A stretch of 64,000 bases of DNA from Marinobacter sp. ATCH36 (GTDB lineage Bacteria > Pseudomonadota > Gammaproteobacteria > Pseudomonadales > Oleiphilaceae). The notes under the pieces were generated by a model that worked only from the letters and a program-made list of their open reading frames with translations, ran no database searches and was not told where the DNA came from. The position numbers and the translations under genes were made by a program. The stretch lies in the NCBI RefSeq assembly GCF_023555055.1, contig NZ_JAMJPL010000004.1, positions 124,001 through 188,000 on the forward strand, in the 5' to 3' direction. Shown here piece by piece: positions 52,367-62,360 of this stretch; position 1 is the first letter of the stretch; each line of letters starts with the position of its first letter.

Positions 52367-54328
52367 ATGGCACACCAGGGGTTTTTCCAGCGTCAGGCCA
52401 GTGCCCGCCGGAATACAGGGGTACTCGTCATCCTGTTTCTGGCGGCGGTGACCATTATCACCCTTTGCGTCTGTCTCGTCGGCTACCTGGTTACCCGCAG
52501 CGAAACCACCGGGCTGGCGTTTGCGGACTGGCTGATCAGCCGTCATGGCCTGTATACCGCGCTTGCGGTGGTTGGCCTTATCGGGATTGGTTCACTGATC
52601 CGCTGGGCCGACCTGGCCGGTGGCGGTGACCGGGTGGCAAAAATGGTCGGCGCCAGGGCCATCGACCCGGACACCCGGGATGCCGACGAACGCAAGTTAC
52701 GCAACATTGTCGAGGAAATGGCGATTGCCAGCGGCGTAAGCGTTCCGGACCTTTACGTGATGGACCACGAAACCGGCATAAATGCCTTTGTGGCCGGCTA
52801 TACGCCCGGTGAAGCGGTTATGGTGGTAACCCATGGCGCCCTCACCCAGTTGAGCCGTGACGAGCTTCAGGGCGTGGTTGGCCATGAATTCAGCCATGTT
52901 CTTAATGGTGACATGCGACTCAATGTTCGGCTGATCGCAATTCTGGCCGGCATTCTCATGATCGGACAGATTGGCGCTTTCCTGCTACGCATATCGTTCT
53001 ACCGCACCGGCATGTCCACAAGAGCATCCCGGGACAGACGTGGCCAGGCAATTTTCGGTCTCGTAGGGCTGGCCCTGCTGGTAATCGGCTATGTCGGCGT
53101 GTTTTTTGGGCGGCTGATACAATCCGCTGTTTCGCGGCAACGGGAAATGCTTGCGGACGCCTCTTCCGTGCAGTTTACCCGCAACCCCGAGGGCATCGCC
53201 GGCGCGCTGTTCAAAATCGGCCTCAAAGGCGGCTATCTCGATACCACCAGCCACGCCAGCGACATGAACCATATGTGTTTCGGCGAAAGTACCCGGATGA
53301 AGTTTACCGCTCTATTGGCGTCTCACCCTCCGGTCCAGGAACGCATCGAGGCCATCCAGCCCGGCATGTTTGCGCGCCTTCGCAGCCGACTCAGGGACAC
53401 CGAGCCAGAGGCAACTCTGAGATCCGCTGGCTCCCCCTCTGCAAGCTCTCCGCTTGCGCAAGGCGCAGCCGGTTTTGGGAGTGGAGGCACAGGCAGTACA
53501 TCGCCGCTGGCCAACCAGTCCACGCAGGAGATGTCAGATACGGTGGGTACGGTTAACCAGCGCAGTGAAGACTACGCGGTGTCCCTCCTGAACAGCCTGC
53601 CGTCAACCTTCCGCAACCTGCTTTATACCCGCGCCGGTGCCATCCAGCTGTGCTACGCCCTGTTAATCTGCCAACTGCCGCCAGAGGCGAGAAAGCAAAG
53701 GCTGGCATTGATTGAGGCTGGTTCGATCTTTGCCCCCAATCCGGGCCTGTTAGACAAACTGTTACCTGCACTGGATTCCTTGGGCCAGGGTGTGCGTTTC
53801 CCGGCATTGGAGCTGGCCATGCCTGCCCTGCGAAAGCTGGACCCGGACGAGCGAGGCCTGCTGATGGACAGCACGGAAGTACTGATCAGGGCCGATAACC
53901 GCCTGAGCCTCTTCGAACTGGCCATGCACACCTTTCTTCGTCGCCACCTTGCCGAGGATTCGGCGCGGGTAGTACCGGTGCGCTATCGCAGCTACCGGCC
54001 AGTGACAACCCAGTTGCAGGTGGTGCTGAGCCTGATGGCGCGGGCCGGCGCAGACGATGGTCGCAACAGACAAACCCTCTTTGAGGAAGCCATGGCAGGC
54101 TTTGTTTCGAAAGGAGAAAAACCGGAGTTGCTTACGGAGGTGTCAGTCACAAAATTGCGGCAGGCACTGTTGACCCTCAACAGCCTGTCCCCCCTGCTCA
54201 AACCCGGCATTATCGATGCCTGTGGCCATTGCGTGATGGCAGACGGCAAGGTCAATACCAGCGAATACGAACTGATCCGCCTTGTCGCGGACCAGCTCGA
54301 TTGCCCGATGCCGCCGCTGAAGGCGTGA
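52367..54328 (+). CDS. M48 family membrane metalloprotease (HtpX-like) with C-terminal TerB-like domain
   Basis: This 653-residue protein has two N-terminal membrane helices (about 22-45 and 60-80), the zinc motif HEFSH in VVGHEFSHVLNGDMR, two further helices, and the third ligand Glu in REMLADASSVQF. Beyond residue 350 there is a linker and a helical C-terminal domain with GIIDACGHCVMADGKVNTSE, a TerB-like motif. The protease is expected to face the cytoplasm as in HtpX. ATG 52367 is chosen over a TTG at 52352. LemA sits directly upstream. Confidence 0.9.
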   Translation: MAHQGFFQRQASARRNTGVLVILFLAAVTIITLCVCLVGYLVTRSETTGLAFADWLISRHGLYTALAVVGLIGIGSLIRWADLAGGGDRVAKMVGARAIDPDTRDADERKLRNIVEEMAIASGVSVPDLYVMDHETGINAFVAGYTPGEAVMVVTHGALTQLSRDELQGVVGHEFSHVLNGDMRLNVRLIAILAGILMIGQIGAFLLRISFYRTGMSTRASRDRRGQAIFGLVGLALLVIGYVGVFFGRLIQSAVSRQREMLADASSVQFTRNPEGIAGALFKIGLKGGYLDTTSHASDMNHMCFGESTRMKFTALLASHPPVQERIEAIQPGMFARLRSRLRDTEPEATLRSAGSPSASSPLAQGAAGFGSGGTGSTSPLANQSTQEMSDTVGTVNQRSEDYAVSLLNSLPSTFRNLLYTRAGAIQLCYALLICQLPPEARKQRLALIEAGSIFAPNPGLLDKLLPALDSLGQGVRFPALELAMPALRKLDPDERGLLMDSTEVLIRADNRLSLFELAMHTFLRRHLAEDSARVVPVRYRSYRPVTTQLQVVLSLMARAGADDGRNRQTLFEEAMAGFVSKGEKPELLTEVSVTKLRQALLTLNSLSPLLKPGIIDACGHCVMADGKVNTSEYELIRLVADQLDCPMPPLKA

Positions 54329-54349
54329 ACCAAGAGGCCTCAGAGAGGC

Positions 54350-56302
54350 TCAGTCATTGCTGGGGTTGAACAGCGAGTCTTTCGTGGGCGGATTTTCAGG
54401 ATCCGGCAGCCCCAGCTTGCGACGCACCCCGAGATTGATTTCCCACAGACTCTGGAACTTCTCATCCGTGGCCGCGATCGACTCGGCTTTTCCCAGCATG
54501 ATCGTGGGCCGCAGGAACACCAGCAGGTTACGCTTCACCCGGCGCTCGGATTCCGACGAGAACAGCCGGCCAAGCACGGGTATATCGCCCAGCAGAGGCA
54601 CCTTGCTTTTGTTGATCTGAAGATCGTCCGTTGTCAGGCCACCAAGAACGATGGTTTCCCCGTCGTCCGCCAGTACGGTGGTCTTGATTTCCCGCTTGTT
54701 GGTAATGATGTCCGAAGCTGACTCAACACTGTCACCAATGTTCTCGGTAGTCTGCTCCACAACAAGCCGTACCAGCCCGTCGGCGCTGATAGTTGGCGTT
54801 ACTTTCAGGGTCAGGCCGATATCCCGGCGCTCAATGGTGGTAAACGGATTGGTAGTGCCATCACCGGTGACCGTCGATTGCCCGGTACGGAAAGGCACGT
54901 TCTGACCAACAATAATTTCAGATTCCTGGTTGTCCAGGGTAATGATGCTCGGTGTCGACAGCAGGTTTGCCGCGGCGGACGTGGACAGCGCCTGTAGCAG
55001 GACGCCCCAGGAAATACCGTTTTCATTCCGTTGGCCCGCACCAAGGGTTATACCGCCGGTGGCAGGCTGTATGAACGAATCCGAAAGAATGGCACCGAGA
55101 ACATCCCCCAGGCTACGGCCAACGTTATTGAAGTTGGTGCCCGCCACCGGCGTGGACTCGCCCGACTCGTCACCCACAGCAAGCTGAACACCCAGGTCCC
55201 GGCCCAGCTCATCACTGATTTCAACAATGGCCGCTTCAATCATCACCTGGGCACGACGCACGTCCAGTGCCTGCACAATTTGCTCAGCTTCCTGCATCAT
55301 CGACGGCTCGCCACGCACCACCAGTGCGTTCAGACCCTCATCGGCAAAGACCGCAAAACCGGTGTTGCGACCACTGCCAGAGCCACCGCCAGAGGACGAG
55401 CCACCGGAACCGGTAGATTCTTTGGCCAGTTCCCCCATAACCCCCTTCAGGATTTCCGTCAGGTTCTCCGCATCAGCATGGCTCAGGCGAATCACCTTGG
55501 TGGTGCCGCCGGTGGCGGAGGGCTGATCAAGTTTTTTGATAAGGGAGCGCATTTTATCGCGGAAGGTTTCATCGCCACGAAGAATCAACCGGTTACTGCG
55601 CTCATCCGCAGTCACACTGTACTTGCGTGCGGCATTCTCTCCGCCACCACGCCCAAGCTCATCCGGTGCCAGCTCCTGCAGGAGTTCCACCATATCACCG
55701 ACCCAGGCCTCTTCCAGCTGGATTACCTCCACCTCGTATTTGGAAGGACTATCCAGCTCTCTGACAATCTGTTCGATGCGGCGGATATTGGAGGAATGAT
55801 CACTGACAATCAGGGCATTGGCCGCGGCAACACCTGCCAGGTGGCCATACTTTGCCACCAGCGGCCGCAGGATGGGCACCAGCTCCAGGGCATTGGCGTT
55901 ATCGATCTGGATAACCCGGGTGATCAGTTGTTCCGAGGGCACCTCAGTGAATCGGTCCAGCGATTCAGCCGACTGCTTGGCATCCACCTGCTGAACCACC
56001 TTGATCACTTCCTCACCGGGGATGGCGGTAAAGCCATGCACCTGCAGCACCGCCAGGAACAGATCGTAAATCTCATCCTTGTTCATGGGGGCACTGGACA
56101 ACACCGTGACCTTGCCCTTTACCCGCGGGTCCACCACGAAGCTGTAACCGGTGATGTCCGCCACCTGGGTTACGAAAGCGCGAATGTCCGCATCCTTGAG
56201 GTTTAACCGCCAGGTCTCATCCTGCCCGTAAGCAAGCGACATCAGTGGCAACAACAGGGCCACTACAAAAGCCCGGAATAGATTGGATCTGTGGTTCAGC
56301 AT
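54350..56302 (-). CDS. gspD: Type II secretion system secretin GspD
   Basis: This 650-residue protein is the outer-membrane secretin of the type II system. After a signal peptide (LLPLMSLAYGQ) come N0-N3 domains with the repeated LSHADAENLTEILKG-type elements, and a Gly/Ser loop (about 305-325). The secretin domain has VPFRTGQ and the VVLGGLTTDD and VPLLGDIPVLGRLF blocks. ATG 56302 gives a standard signal peptide. It is the last gene of the gspN-C-D run; the rest of the system (gspE-M) is not in the window. Confidence 0.95.
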   Translation of the reverse strand: MLNHRSNLFRAFVVALLLPLMSLAYGQDETWRLNLKDADIRAFVTQVADITGYSFVVDPRVKGKVTVLSSAPMNKDEIYDLFLAVLQVHGFTAIPGEEVIKVVQQVDAKQSAESLDRFTEVPSEQLITRVIQIDNANALELVPILRPLVAKYGHLAGVAAANALIVSDHSSNIRRIEQIVRELDSPSKYEVEVIQLEEAWVGDMVELLQELAPDELGRGGGENAARKYSVTADERSNRLILRGDETFRDKMRSLIKKLDQPSATGGTTKVIRLSHADAENLTEILKGVMGELAKESTGSGGSSSGGGSGSGRNTGFAVFADEGLNALVVRGEPSMMQEAEQIVQALDVRRAQVMIEAAIVEISDELGRDLGVQLAVGDESGESTPVAGTNFNNVGRSLGDVLGAILSDSFIQPATGGITLGAGQRNENGISWGVLLQALSTSAAANLLSTPSIITLDNQESEIIVGQNVPFRTGQSTVTGDGTTNPFTTIERRDIGLTLKVTPTISADGLVRLVVEQTTENIGDSVESASDIITNKREIKTTVLADDGETIVLGGLTTDDLQINKSKVPLLGDIPVLGRLFSSESERRVKRNLLVFLRPTIMLGKAESIAATDEKFQSLWEINLGVRRKLGLPDPENPPTKDSLFNPSND

Positions 56303-56334
56303 CTGGCGTTCTTGTCCTGTATTGTTAAATCTGT

Positions 56335-57192
56335 TCAGCGCCACTGTTCAGGTATGGCATAGCTTACAGTCAGAATGGATCCGTCCCGTTCAATTTCGAT
56401 TTCCAGTTGCGGCTCGGACCGCCAACTCTCCAACAGCGCCATGTCCTGTTCAATGTCACCGAGACGCTGACCATTGATGGCGGTGATAACGTCACCCGCC
56501 CTCAGGCTGACAGCATTGAGCATGGCACTGGAGCCATCGTAAACGTAACCGGAGCTGCCGTCATTGCCCGCCAGGCTTAAACCATACGGCGCAAGAGCGG
56601 CAACCCCCTGGGAGTCAAGCTGTTCCCTGGCTTCGCTCAGGAACTGTTCCGGCGAGGAGGCTGCCGGCACATCTTCCACATCCTCAACCAGTTCTGCCGA
56701 CACCTCGTCATCAAAGGTCAGGCTTTCATATTGCCCATTCCGGCGAATCAGAACGCGGCCAGGTTCCACTTCCGAAAGCTCCGCGTTGCCAGGCAGGACA
56801 TCACCCACGCGATAATGCTCCGTGACGCCATTGCTTCCCGCCACTATAGCACCGGAGTCTTCCGGGCGCTCTGCCACCAGAACCCCTTCCAGCCTGAGAT
56901 TAAGCCGGGTTTCCGGTGCCGAGCGGCGAACCACCTCAGCCACTCTGGCTGCCCCCTCGGGTCGGCCGAAAAATTCGTGGGCGGCCATGGGCTGCATACG
57001 CCTTGAAGAGCTGGATATTCCGCCGTTGGCGGCAGCGGACGACGCCACCGCAACCGGGCGCTCATCCCAGGCAATCAACCAGGTAGTCTGCGCCAATACC
57101 CAGGCAAGATAAACCACCAGGCCGAGCAGTAACAGGTTGGCCAGCAGGCGCGGAATTCGATAGCCACCAAAGGCCGATGCCACGACAATCAC
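56335..57192 (-). CDS. gspC: Type II secretion system protein GspC
   Basis: This 285-residue protein is an inner-membrane GspC: one membrane helix (LLANLLLLGLVVYLAWVLAQ), a periplasmic homology region that meets GspD (about 85-170, TRLNLRLEGVLVAE), and a C-terminal PDZ-like domain (about 190-275, AGDVITAINGQRLGD). The start is a GTG overlapping the gspN stop in GTGA, a usual coupling signal. A longer frame would read back into gspN. Confidence 0.9.
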   Translation of the reverse strand: MIVVASAFGGYRIPRLLANLLLLGLVVYLAWVLAQTTWLIAWDERPVAVASSAAANGGISSSSRRMQPMAAHEFFGRPEGAARVAEVVRRSAPETRLNLRLEGVLVAERPEDSGAIVAGSNGVTEHYRVGDVLPGNAELSEVEPGRVLIRRNGQYESLTFDDEVSAELVEDVEDVPAASSPEQFLSEAREQLDSQGVAALAPYGLSLAGNDGSSGYVYDGSSAMLNAVSLRAGDVITAINGQRLGDIEQDMALLESWRSEPQLEIEIERDGSILTVSYAIPEQWR

Positions 57193-57995
57193 AGGGCACC
57201 CCCCGGAATCAGTGGTTGCCTGACCCGGAAAACCACATCGTCCGGGCTGGCCGAGTCCGGCCACGGCTGATCAGCCAGATCCACCATGCGCTTGTATACC
57301 CGTAGATCCATCATGCCATTCCAGCGTATTTCCGCGTCCGCCGCGGGCCCGTCACCGCCCTGCTCCGAAACCACCAGGGCAACGCCATCGACAGTACTGT
57401 CCAGCGTGGCGCGCATGGGAGGAAAATCGGCCTGCCCGACACTGTTACCCATGGGCCAGGTAACCTTGCCACCTGCCCAGCGGCCCAGACCTTCAGCCCT
57501 GGTAAGCCGGCCGTCCTGCCAGGACAGACCCAGCTCGTCGATGGTGACATCCCCCTCAATCACCGCGCCACCACTGCGGCGGATCAAGTCCTCAAACTCG
57601 GCTACCGCCAGCTTTCCTCTTGCATCCAGAGTGCCGGAGAGAGTGCCAGAACCTTGCCAGCCTAAGCTGACACGGCCGTCAACCGACGACTGCGATGACA
57701 CCAGTGAAAATACCACCGGCAACGACAACTCGGATACGGATGGGAAGCCAAGCTCCCACTCCAGCCGGACCGGATAGCCGGCAACCACTGCACCAGCAGC
57801 ACCGGACCATGCTTTACCGGAAACCTGCCTGACCTGAATTTCCGGCGGAAGTTGAATGTGAGCCGAAGCCTGGTGCCACAACCATCCGGCGGGGACAAGA
57901 ACCACCAACGCAAGCAGATAAACCAGCACACCGGCAAGGGTCAGCAGGAAGACTTTGCCGGGTCTGAGAAAGGCTTTTGCAGGGGTTTCGCTCAT
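57189..57995 (-). CDS. gspN: Type II secretion system protein GspN
   Basis: This 268-residue protein has an N-terminal membrane helix (VFLLTLAGVLVYLLALVVLV) and a periplasmic beta-rich part (QVRQVSGKAWSGAAGAVVAG) resembling GspN. GspN is an optional, poorly understood component. It overlaps gspC by 4 bases. Here it precedes gspC, so the three genes may be an independent operon. Confidence 0.85.
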   Translation of the reverse strand: MSETPAKAFLRPGKVFLLTLAGVLVYLLALVVLVPAGWLWHQASAHIQLPPEIQVRQVSGKAWSGAAGAVVAGYPVRLEWELGFPSVSELSLPVVFSLVSSQSSVDGRVSLGWQGSGTLSGTLDARGKLAVAEFEDLIRRSGGAVIEGDVTIDELGLSWQDGRLTRAEGLGRWAGGKVTWPMGNSVGQADFPPMRATLDSTVDGVALVVSEQGGDGPAADAEIRWNGMMDLRVYKRMVDLADQPWPDSASPDDVVFRVRQPLIPGGAL

Positions 57996-58061
57996 ACAGT
58001 GTCACAACGATGAATAGCAGTTGCCGAGTCTAGCAAAGCCCTTTCGCAAGTTCATGACAAA

Positions 58062-58104
58062 AAAACAAAAAACCCCGCGTCAGTGTGAACCAACGCGGGG
58101 TTTT
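58062..58104 (-). terminator. Rho-independent terminator of groESL
   Basis: On the minus strand AAAACCCCGCGT pairs with ACGCGGGGTTTT around a 12-base loop and is followed by a T-rich tract. It lies about 30 bases after the groEL stop. Confidence 0.92.
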
Positions 58105-58132
58105 AAGAGAAACGGTCTGGGTCAGGCCGGCA

Positions 58133-59803
<1,671 letters not shown>

Positions 59804-59849
59804 TTAAACCCAATTTGATTGTTCAATCGGATTGCTGCGTAACCGAGAC

Positions 59850-60137
59850 TTACTCGAGAACGCCGAAAATGTCGTTTTCGCTCATAATGAGCAGGTCTTC
59901 ACCGTCAATCTTCACGGTATTGCCGGCGTACTGGCCGAAGACCACGGTGTCACCCACCTTGACCGCCAGTGCACGGGTTTCGCCATTGTCGAGAATGCGG
60001 CCATTACCTACGGCGATCACTTCACCCTGGGACGGCTTCTCCTTGGCATTGCCCGGCAGCACGATGCCACCAGCTGTTTTCTCTTCTTCTTCCTTACGGC
60101 GCACGACAACACGGTCATGTAGTGGACGAATTTTCAT
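59850..60137 (-). CDS. groES: Co-chaperonin GroES
   Basis: This 95-residue protein is Gro[18 protein letters not shown] at the start, the mobile loop [17 protein letters not shown] that contacts GroEL, and the conserved [11 protein letters not shown]. It leads the groES-groEL operon. Confidence 0.99.
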   Translation of the reverse strand: MKIRPLHDRVVVRRKEEEEKTAGGIVLPGNAKEKPSQGEVIAVGNGRILDNGETRALAVKVGDTVVFGQYAGNTVKIDGEDLLIMSENDIFGVLE

Positions 60138-60252
60138 TGCTCGATATCTCCAATGTCAGGTTAGGTTTGGCAATGATGGTTGCGTTAAAAGCCGGGGCCT
60201 TTAACCAACTGTTTTACAGCGGTTATTAGCCCGCAGCGAACTTGTGAGACCT

Positions 60253-60279
60253 ATGTGGGGGTGGCGCATTGGTTTTCAA
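60253..60279 (-). promoter_or_regulatory. Heat-shock (sigma-32) promoter of groESL
   Basis: The minus strand reads TTGAAA, a 12-base spacer and CCCCCACAT, close to the RpoH consensus (CTTGAAA-N13-15-CCCCATnT). It lies about 115-140 bases upstream of groES. Confidence 0.7.
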
Positions 60280-60298
60280 TACTTGGCGAAAAAAATTT

Positions 60299-60859
60299 TC
60301 ACTTTTTTTCTGATGAGTCGTCATCGCTGCGGTCCAGACGCTGATGATCACGTTCGGTCTCATCGCGATACTCACCCTCGATGATGTCATCGTTCCTATC
60401 GAAAGGGTTCTGACGGCCGAACGGACCCTCGCGACCACCAAAAGGCCCCTGCCCTTCGAACGGTCCGCGCTGGCCGGCGGTAAAGGTGAAACTGCTACCC
60501 TGGCCTGCCACTACCATGCGCTTCAAAGCCTGAGCTGCAAGCCAGTGACGGGAGCCGGGAATCAGGCACAGAAAACCAATGGTGTCAGTGACAAAACCGG
60601 GCGTCAGCAGCAAGGCGCCACCCACCGCAAGAATCAGGCCCTCTGCCACTTCCTTCGCCGGCAGTTCGCCGCTATTGAGCCGCTGATTCGCCTTCAGCAA
60701 GGTTGCAAGCCCCTGCTGCCTGAGCAGAGCCGCACCAATAATGGCCGTCAACAACACCAGGCCGATGGTATTCAGGGCGCCGATAATGGTTCCCACCTTG
60801 ATCAGAATCGTCATTTCCACAATTGGCATGACGATAAACAAAAACAGAAAAACGCCCAA
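60299..60859 (-). CDS. fxsA: FxsA family membrane protein
   Basis: This 186-residue protein is FxsA, an inner-membrane protein whose overproduction relieves exclusion of phage T7 by F plasmid in E. coli. Four hydrophobic segments (about 1-20, 26-44, 70-92) and the motif LLTPGFVTDTIGFLCLIPGSR match. The C-terminus (about 120-186) is polar, rich in Gly/Phe/Asp. The start is a TTG with GGAGG six bases upstream; the first ATG would cut the first helix. It neighbours groES, as in many gammaproteobacteria. Confidence 0.9.
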   Translation of the reverse strand: MGVFLFLFIVMPIVEMTILIKVGTIIGALNTIGLVLLTAIIGAALLRQQGLATLLKANQRLNSGELPAKEVAEGLILAVGGALLLTPGFVTDTIGFLCLIPGSRHWLAAQALKRMVVAGQGSSFTFTAGQRGPFEGQGPFGGREGPFGRQNPFDRNDDIIEGEYRDETERDHQRLDRSDDDSSEKK

Positions 60860-60908
60860 AAGAGCCTCCCGGGATCCTGTGTCTGGTTGCGGCGGCGGTA
60901 AAAAGCTC

Positions 60909-60917
60909 TGGTATACT
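60909..60917 (+). promoter_or_regulatory. Extended -10 promoter of fabG-like gene
   Basis: TGGTATACT has the TGn extension and a TATACT -10, 37 bases upstream of the ATG. No strong -35 is visible, which fits an extended -10 type. Confidence 0.6.
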
Positions 60918-60953
60918 CGCCACGCGTATTAATTCACTACCTTAGGGCAAAAC

Positions 60954-61715
60954 ATGAAACTTCAAGATTCGGTGATTGCAATTACCGGTGGCGGCCAGGG
61001 CCTGGGCCGAGCCATGGCAGAATATCTCGCCGCCAAAGGCGCCCGCCTGGCGCTGATCGATCTGATACCGGAAAAACTGGATGAAGCCGCCGCTGCGTGC
61101 GACAAAGCCGGAGGAAGTGCCAAAACTTACATCTGCAACGTGGCCCGGGAAGAAGATGTCGAGAAGACCTTTGAAGCAATCGCGAAAGACTTCGGCCAGC
61201 TCGACGGCCTGGTCAACAACGCCGGCATTCTGCGGGATGGTTTGTTGGTGAAAGCGAAAGAAGGCCAGGTGGAGAAGCGCATGGAGTTGTCCCAGTGGCA
61301 GGCGGTGATTGACGTAAACCTGACCGGCGTCTTTCTGTGCGGCCGCGAGGCTGCCACACAGATGATCCGGAACGGCAACCAGGGGGTAATCATCAATATC
61401 GCCTCCATCGCCCGCGCCGGCAACATGGGCCAGAGCAACTACTCTGCCGCCAAGGCAGGCGTGTCTGCCCTCGTTCCAGTCTGGGCCAAGGAACTCGCCC
61501 GCTACGGCATCCGCTGCATGGGTATTGCCCCGGGCTTTATCGAAACCGAGATGACCGCTTCCATGAAGCCGGAGGCACTGGAGAGAATGAGCGCCAGTAT
61601 TCCCCTGAAACGCATGGGCAAGCCCGAGGAGATAGCCTCTGCAGCGGTATTCATCTTCGAAAACGACTACATGTCCGGGCGGATGCTGGAGGTTGACGGG
61701 GCGCTTCGGCTGTAG
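60954..61715 (+). CDS. Short-chain dehydrogenase, 3-oxoacyl-ACP reductase (FabG-like)
   Basis: This 253-residue SDR has the cofactor motif [16 protein letters not shown], and the catalytic Ser, Tyr and Lys in NIASIARAG / NYSAAKAG. It is FabG-like and probably NADP(H)-linked, but no fatty-acid synthesis genes surround it, so a paralogue with another substrate is possible. It follows an extended -10 promoter. Only two bases separate its stop from the 30-base arm of repeat F, which may end the transcript. Confidence 0.9.
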   Translation: MKLQDSVIAITGGGQGLGRAMAEYLAAKGARLALIDLIPEKLDEAAAACDKAGGSAKTYICNVAREEDVEKTFEAIAKDFGQLDGLVNNAGILRDGLLVKAKEGQVEKRMELSQWQAVIDVNLTGVFLCGREAATQMIRNGNQGVIINIASIARAGNMGQSNYSAAKAGVSALVPVWAKELARYGIRCMGIAPGFIETEMTASMKPEALERMSASIPLKRMGKPEEIASAAVFIFENDYMSGRMLEVDGALRL

Positions 61716-61717
61716 GC

Positions 61718-61831
61718 TGTAGGTCGATGTGATGGTCTCCTCCCCTCCTAATCGGCGTCGCGATGCGCCAGGATAGGGAAGGAGAATTTCCTATCAGAAA
61801 TGAGGGGAGGAGACCATCACATCGACCTACA
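61718..61831. repeat. Perfect long inverted repeat, type F
   Basis: Two perfectly complementary 30-base arms (61718-61747 and 61802-61831) enclose a 54-base core with an inner hairpin GATAGGGAA/TTTCCTATC. The core is unlike that of copies A-E. It begins two bases after the fabG-like stop and ends 53 bases from the end of the convergent atl gene. Confidence 0.88.
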
Positions 61832-61884
61832 CCCCAGGTCCAATCCCGTGGCATCCGACACTGAACCAACGATACCATCACACA

Positions 61885-62196
61885 TTACGGCCTCCACCCA
61901 AACCGCCGCATAGAAACCCTCCCATCAACCACAACAATTCCCTCCTCCCGCAGACTCTGCGCCTGCACCTCAAACGCCTCACTCCCGATGGGAAACGCAA
62001 TCTGCCCGCTGCTTCGGATCACCCGATACCAAGGAATGGCGTGCCCCTCGGGAAGCTTGCCGAGAGCCTTACCGATGTACCGGGCCTGCCGCCCCAGGCC
62101 GGCCATGTCGGCGATCTGTCCGTAGCTGGCGACTTTGCCTGCAGGGATGGCTGCGACGACCTGCCAGATTTTCTGATCTTTGGTGGGTTCAGTCAT
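61885..62196 (-). CDS. Alkyltransferase-like protein (Atl/YbaZ family)
   Basis: This 103-residue protein resembles the DNA-binding domain of O6-alkylguanine transferases (VASYGQIADMAGLGRQARYIGKAL). The active-site PCHR is replaced by PWYRV, so it cannot take the alkyl group itself. Atl proteins flag O6-alkylguanine for nucleotide excision repair. ATG 62196 is chosen over the longer frame because family homology starts at MTEPTKDQKIWQVVA. Confidence 0.92.
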   Translation of the reverse strand: MTEPTKDQKIWQVVAAIPAGKVASYGQIADMAGLGRQARYIGKALGKLPEGHAIPWYRVIRSSGQIAFPIGSEAFEVQAQSLREEGIVVVDGRVSMRRFGWRP

Positions 62197-62253
62197 AGGG
62201 TTTTGGGCTTGGTTTCGGTTTGCGTTGTCGAAGCTACCCGCAAAGTCAGAATC

Positions 62254-62346
62254 GGCCCGGGGGTGGGGGTACCTTTTCCGCCAGAAAAAGGTGTCTGAGC
62301 AAAGCGAGTTCTTTTTCCAAGGAAAGGGTACCCCCACCCCCGGGCC
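62254..62346. repeat. Long inverted repeat, type G
   Basis: Arms of 26 bases (62254-62279 and 62321-62346, beginning GGCCCGGGGGTGGGGGTACC) match with one mismatch. A 41-base core has an inner GAAAAAG/CTTTTTC stem. It lies between atl and the transporter gene, 15 bases after the latter's stop on the minus strand. Confidence 0.85.
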
Positions 62347-62360
62347 AGAACCCTTTGAGC

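Noticed and set aside
61885..62196. PWYR in place of PCHR as an inactivating mutation of a DNA repair enzyme
   Set aside because: Tryptophan at this site is the defining feature of the functional alkyltransferase-like family.
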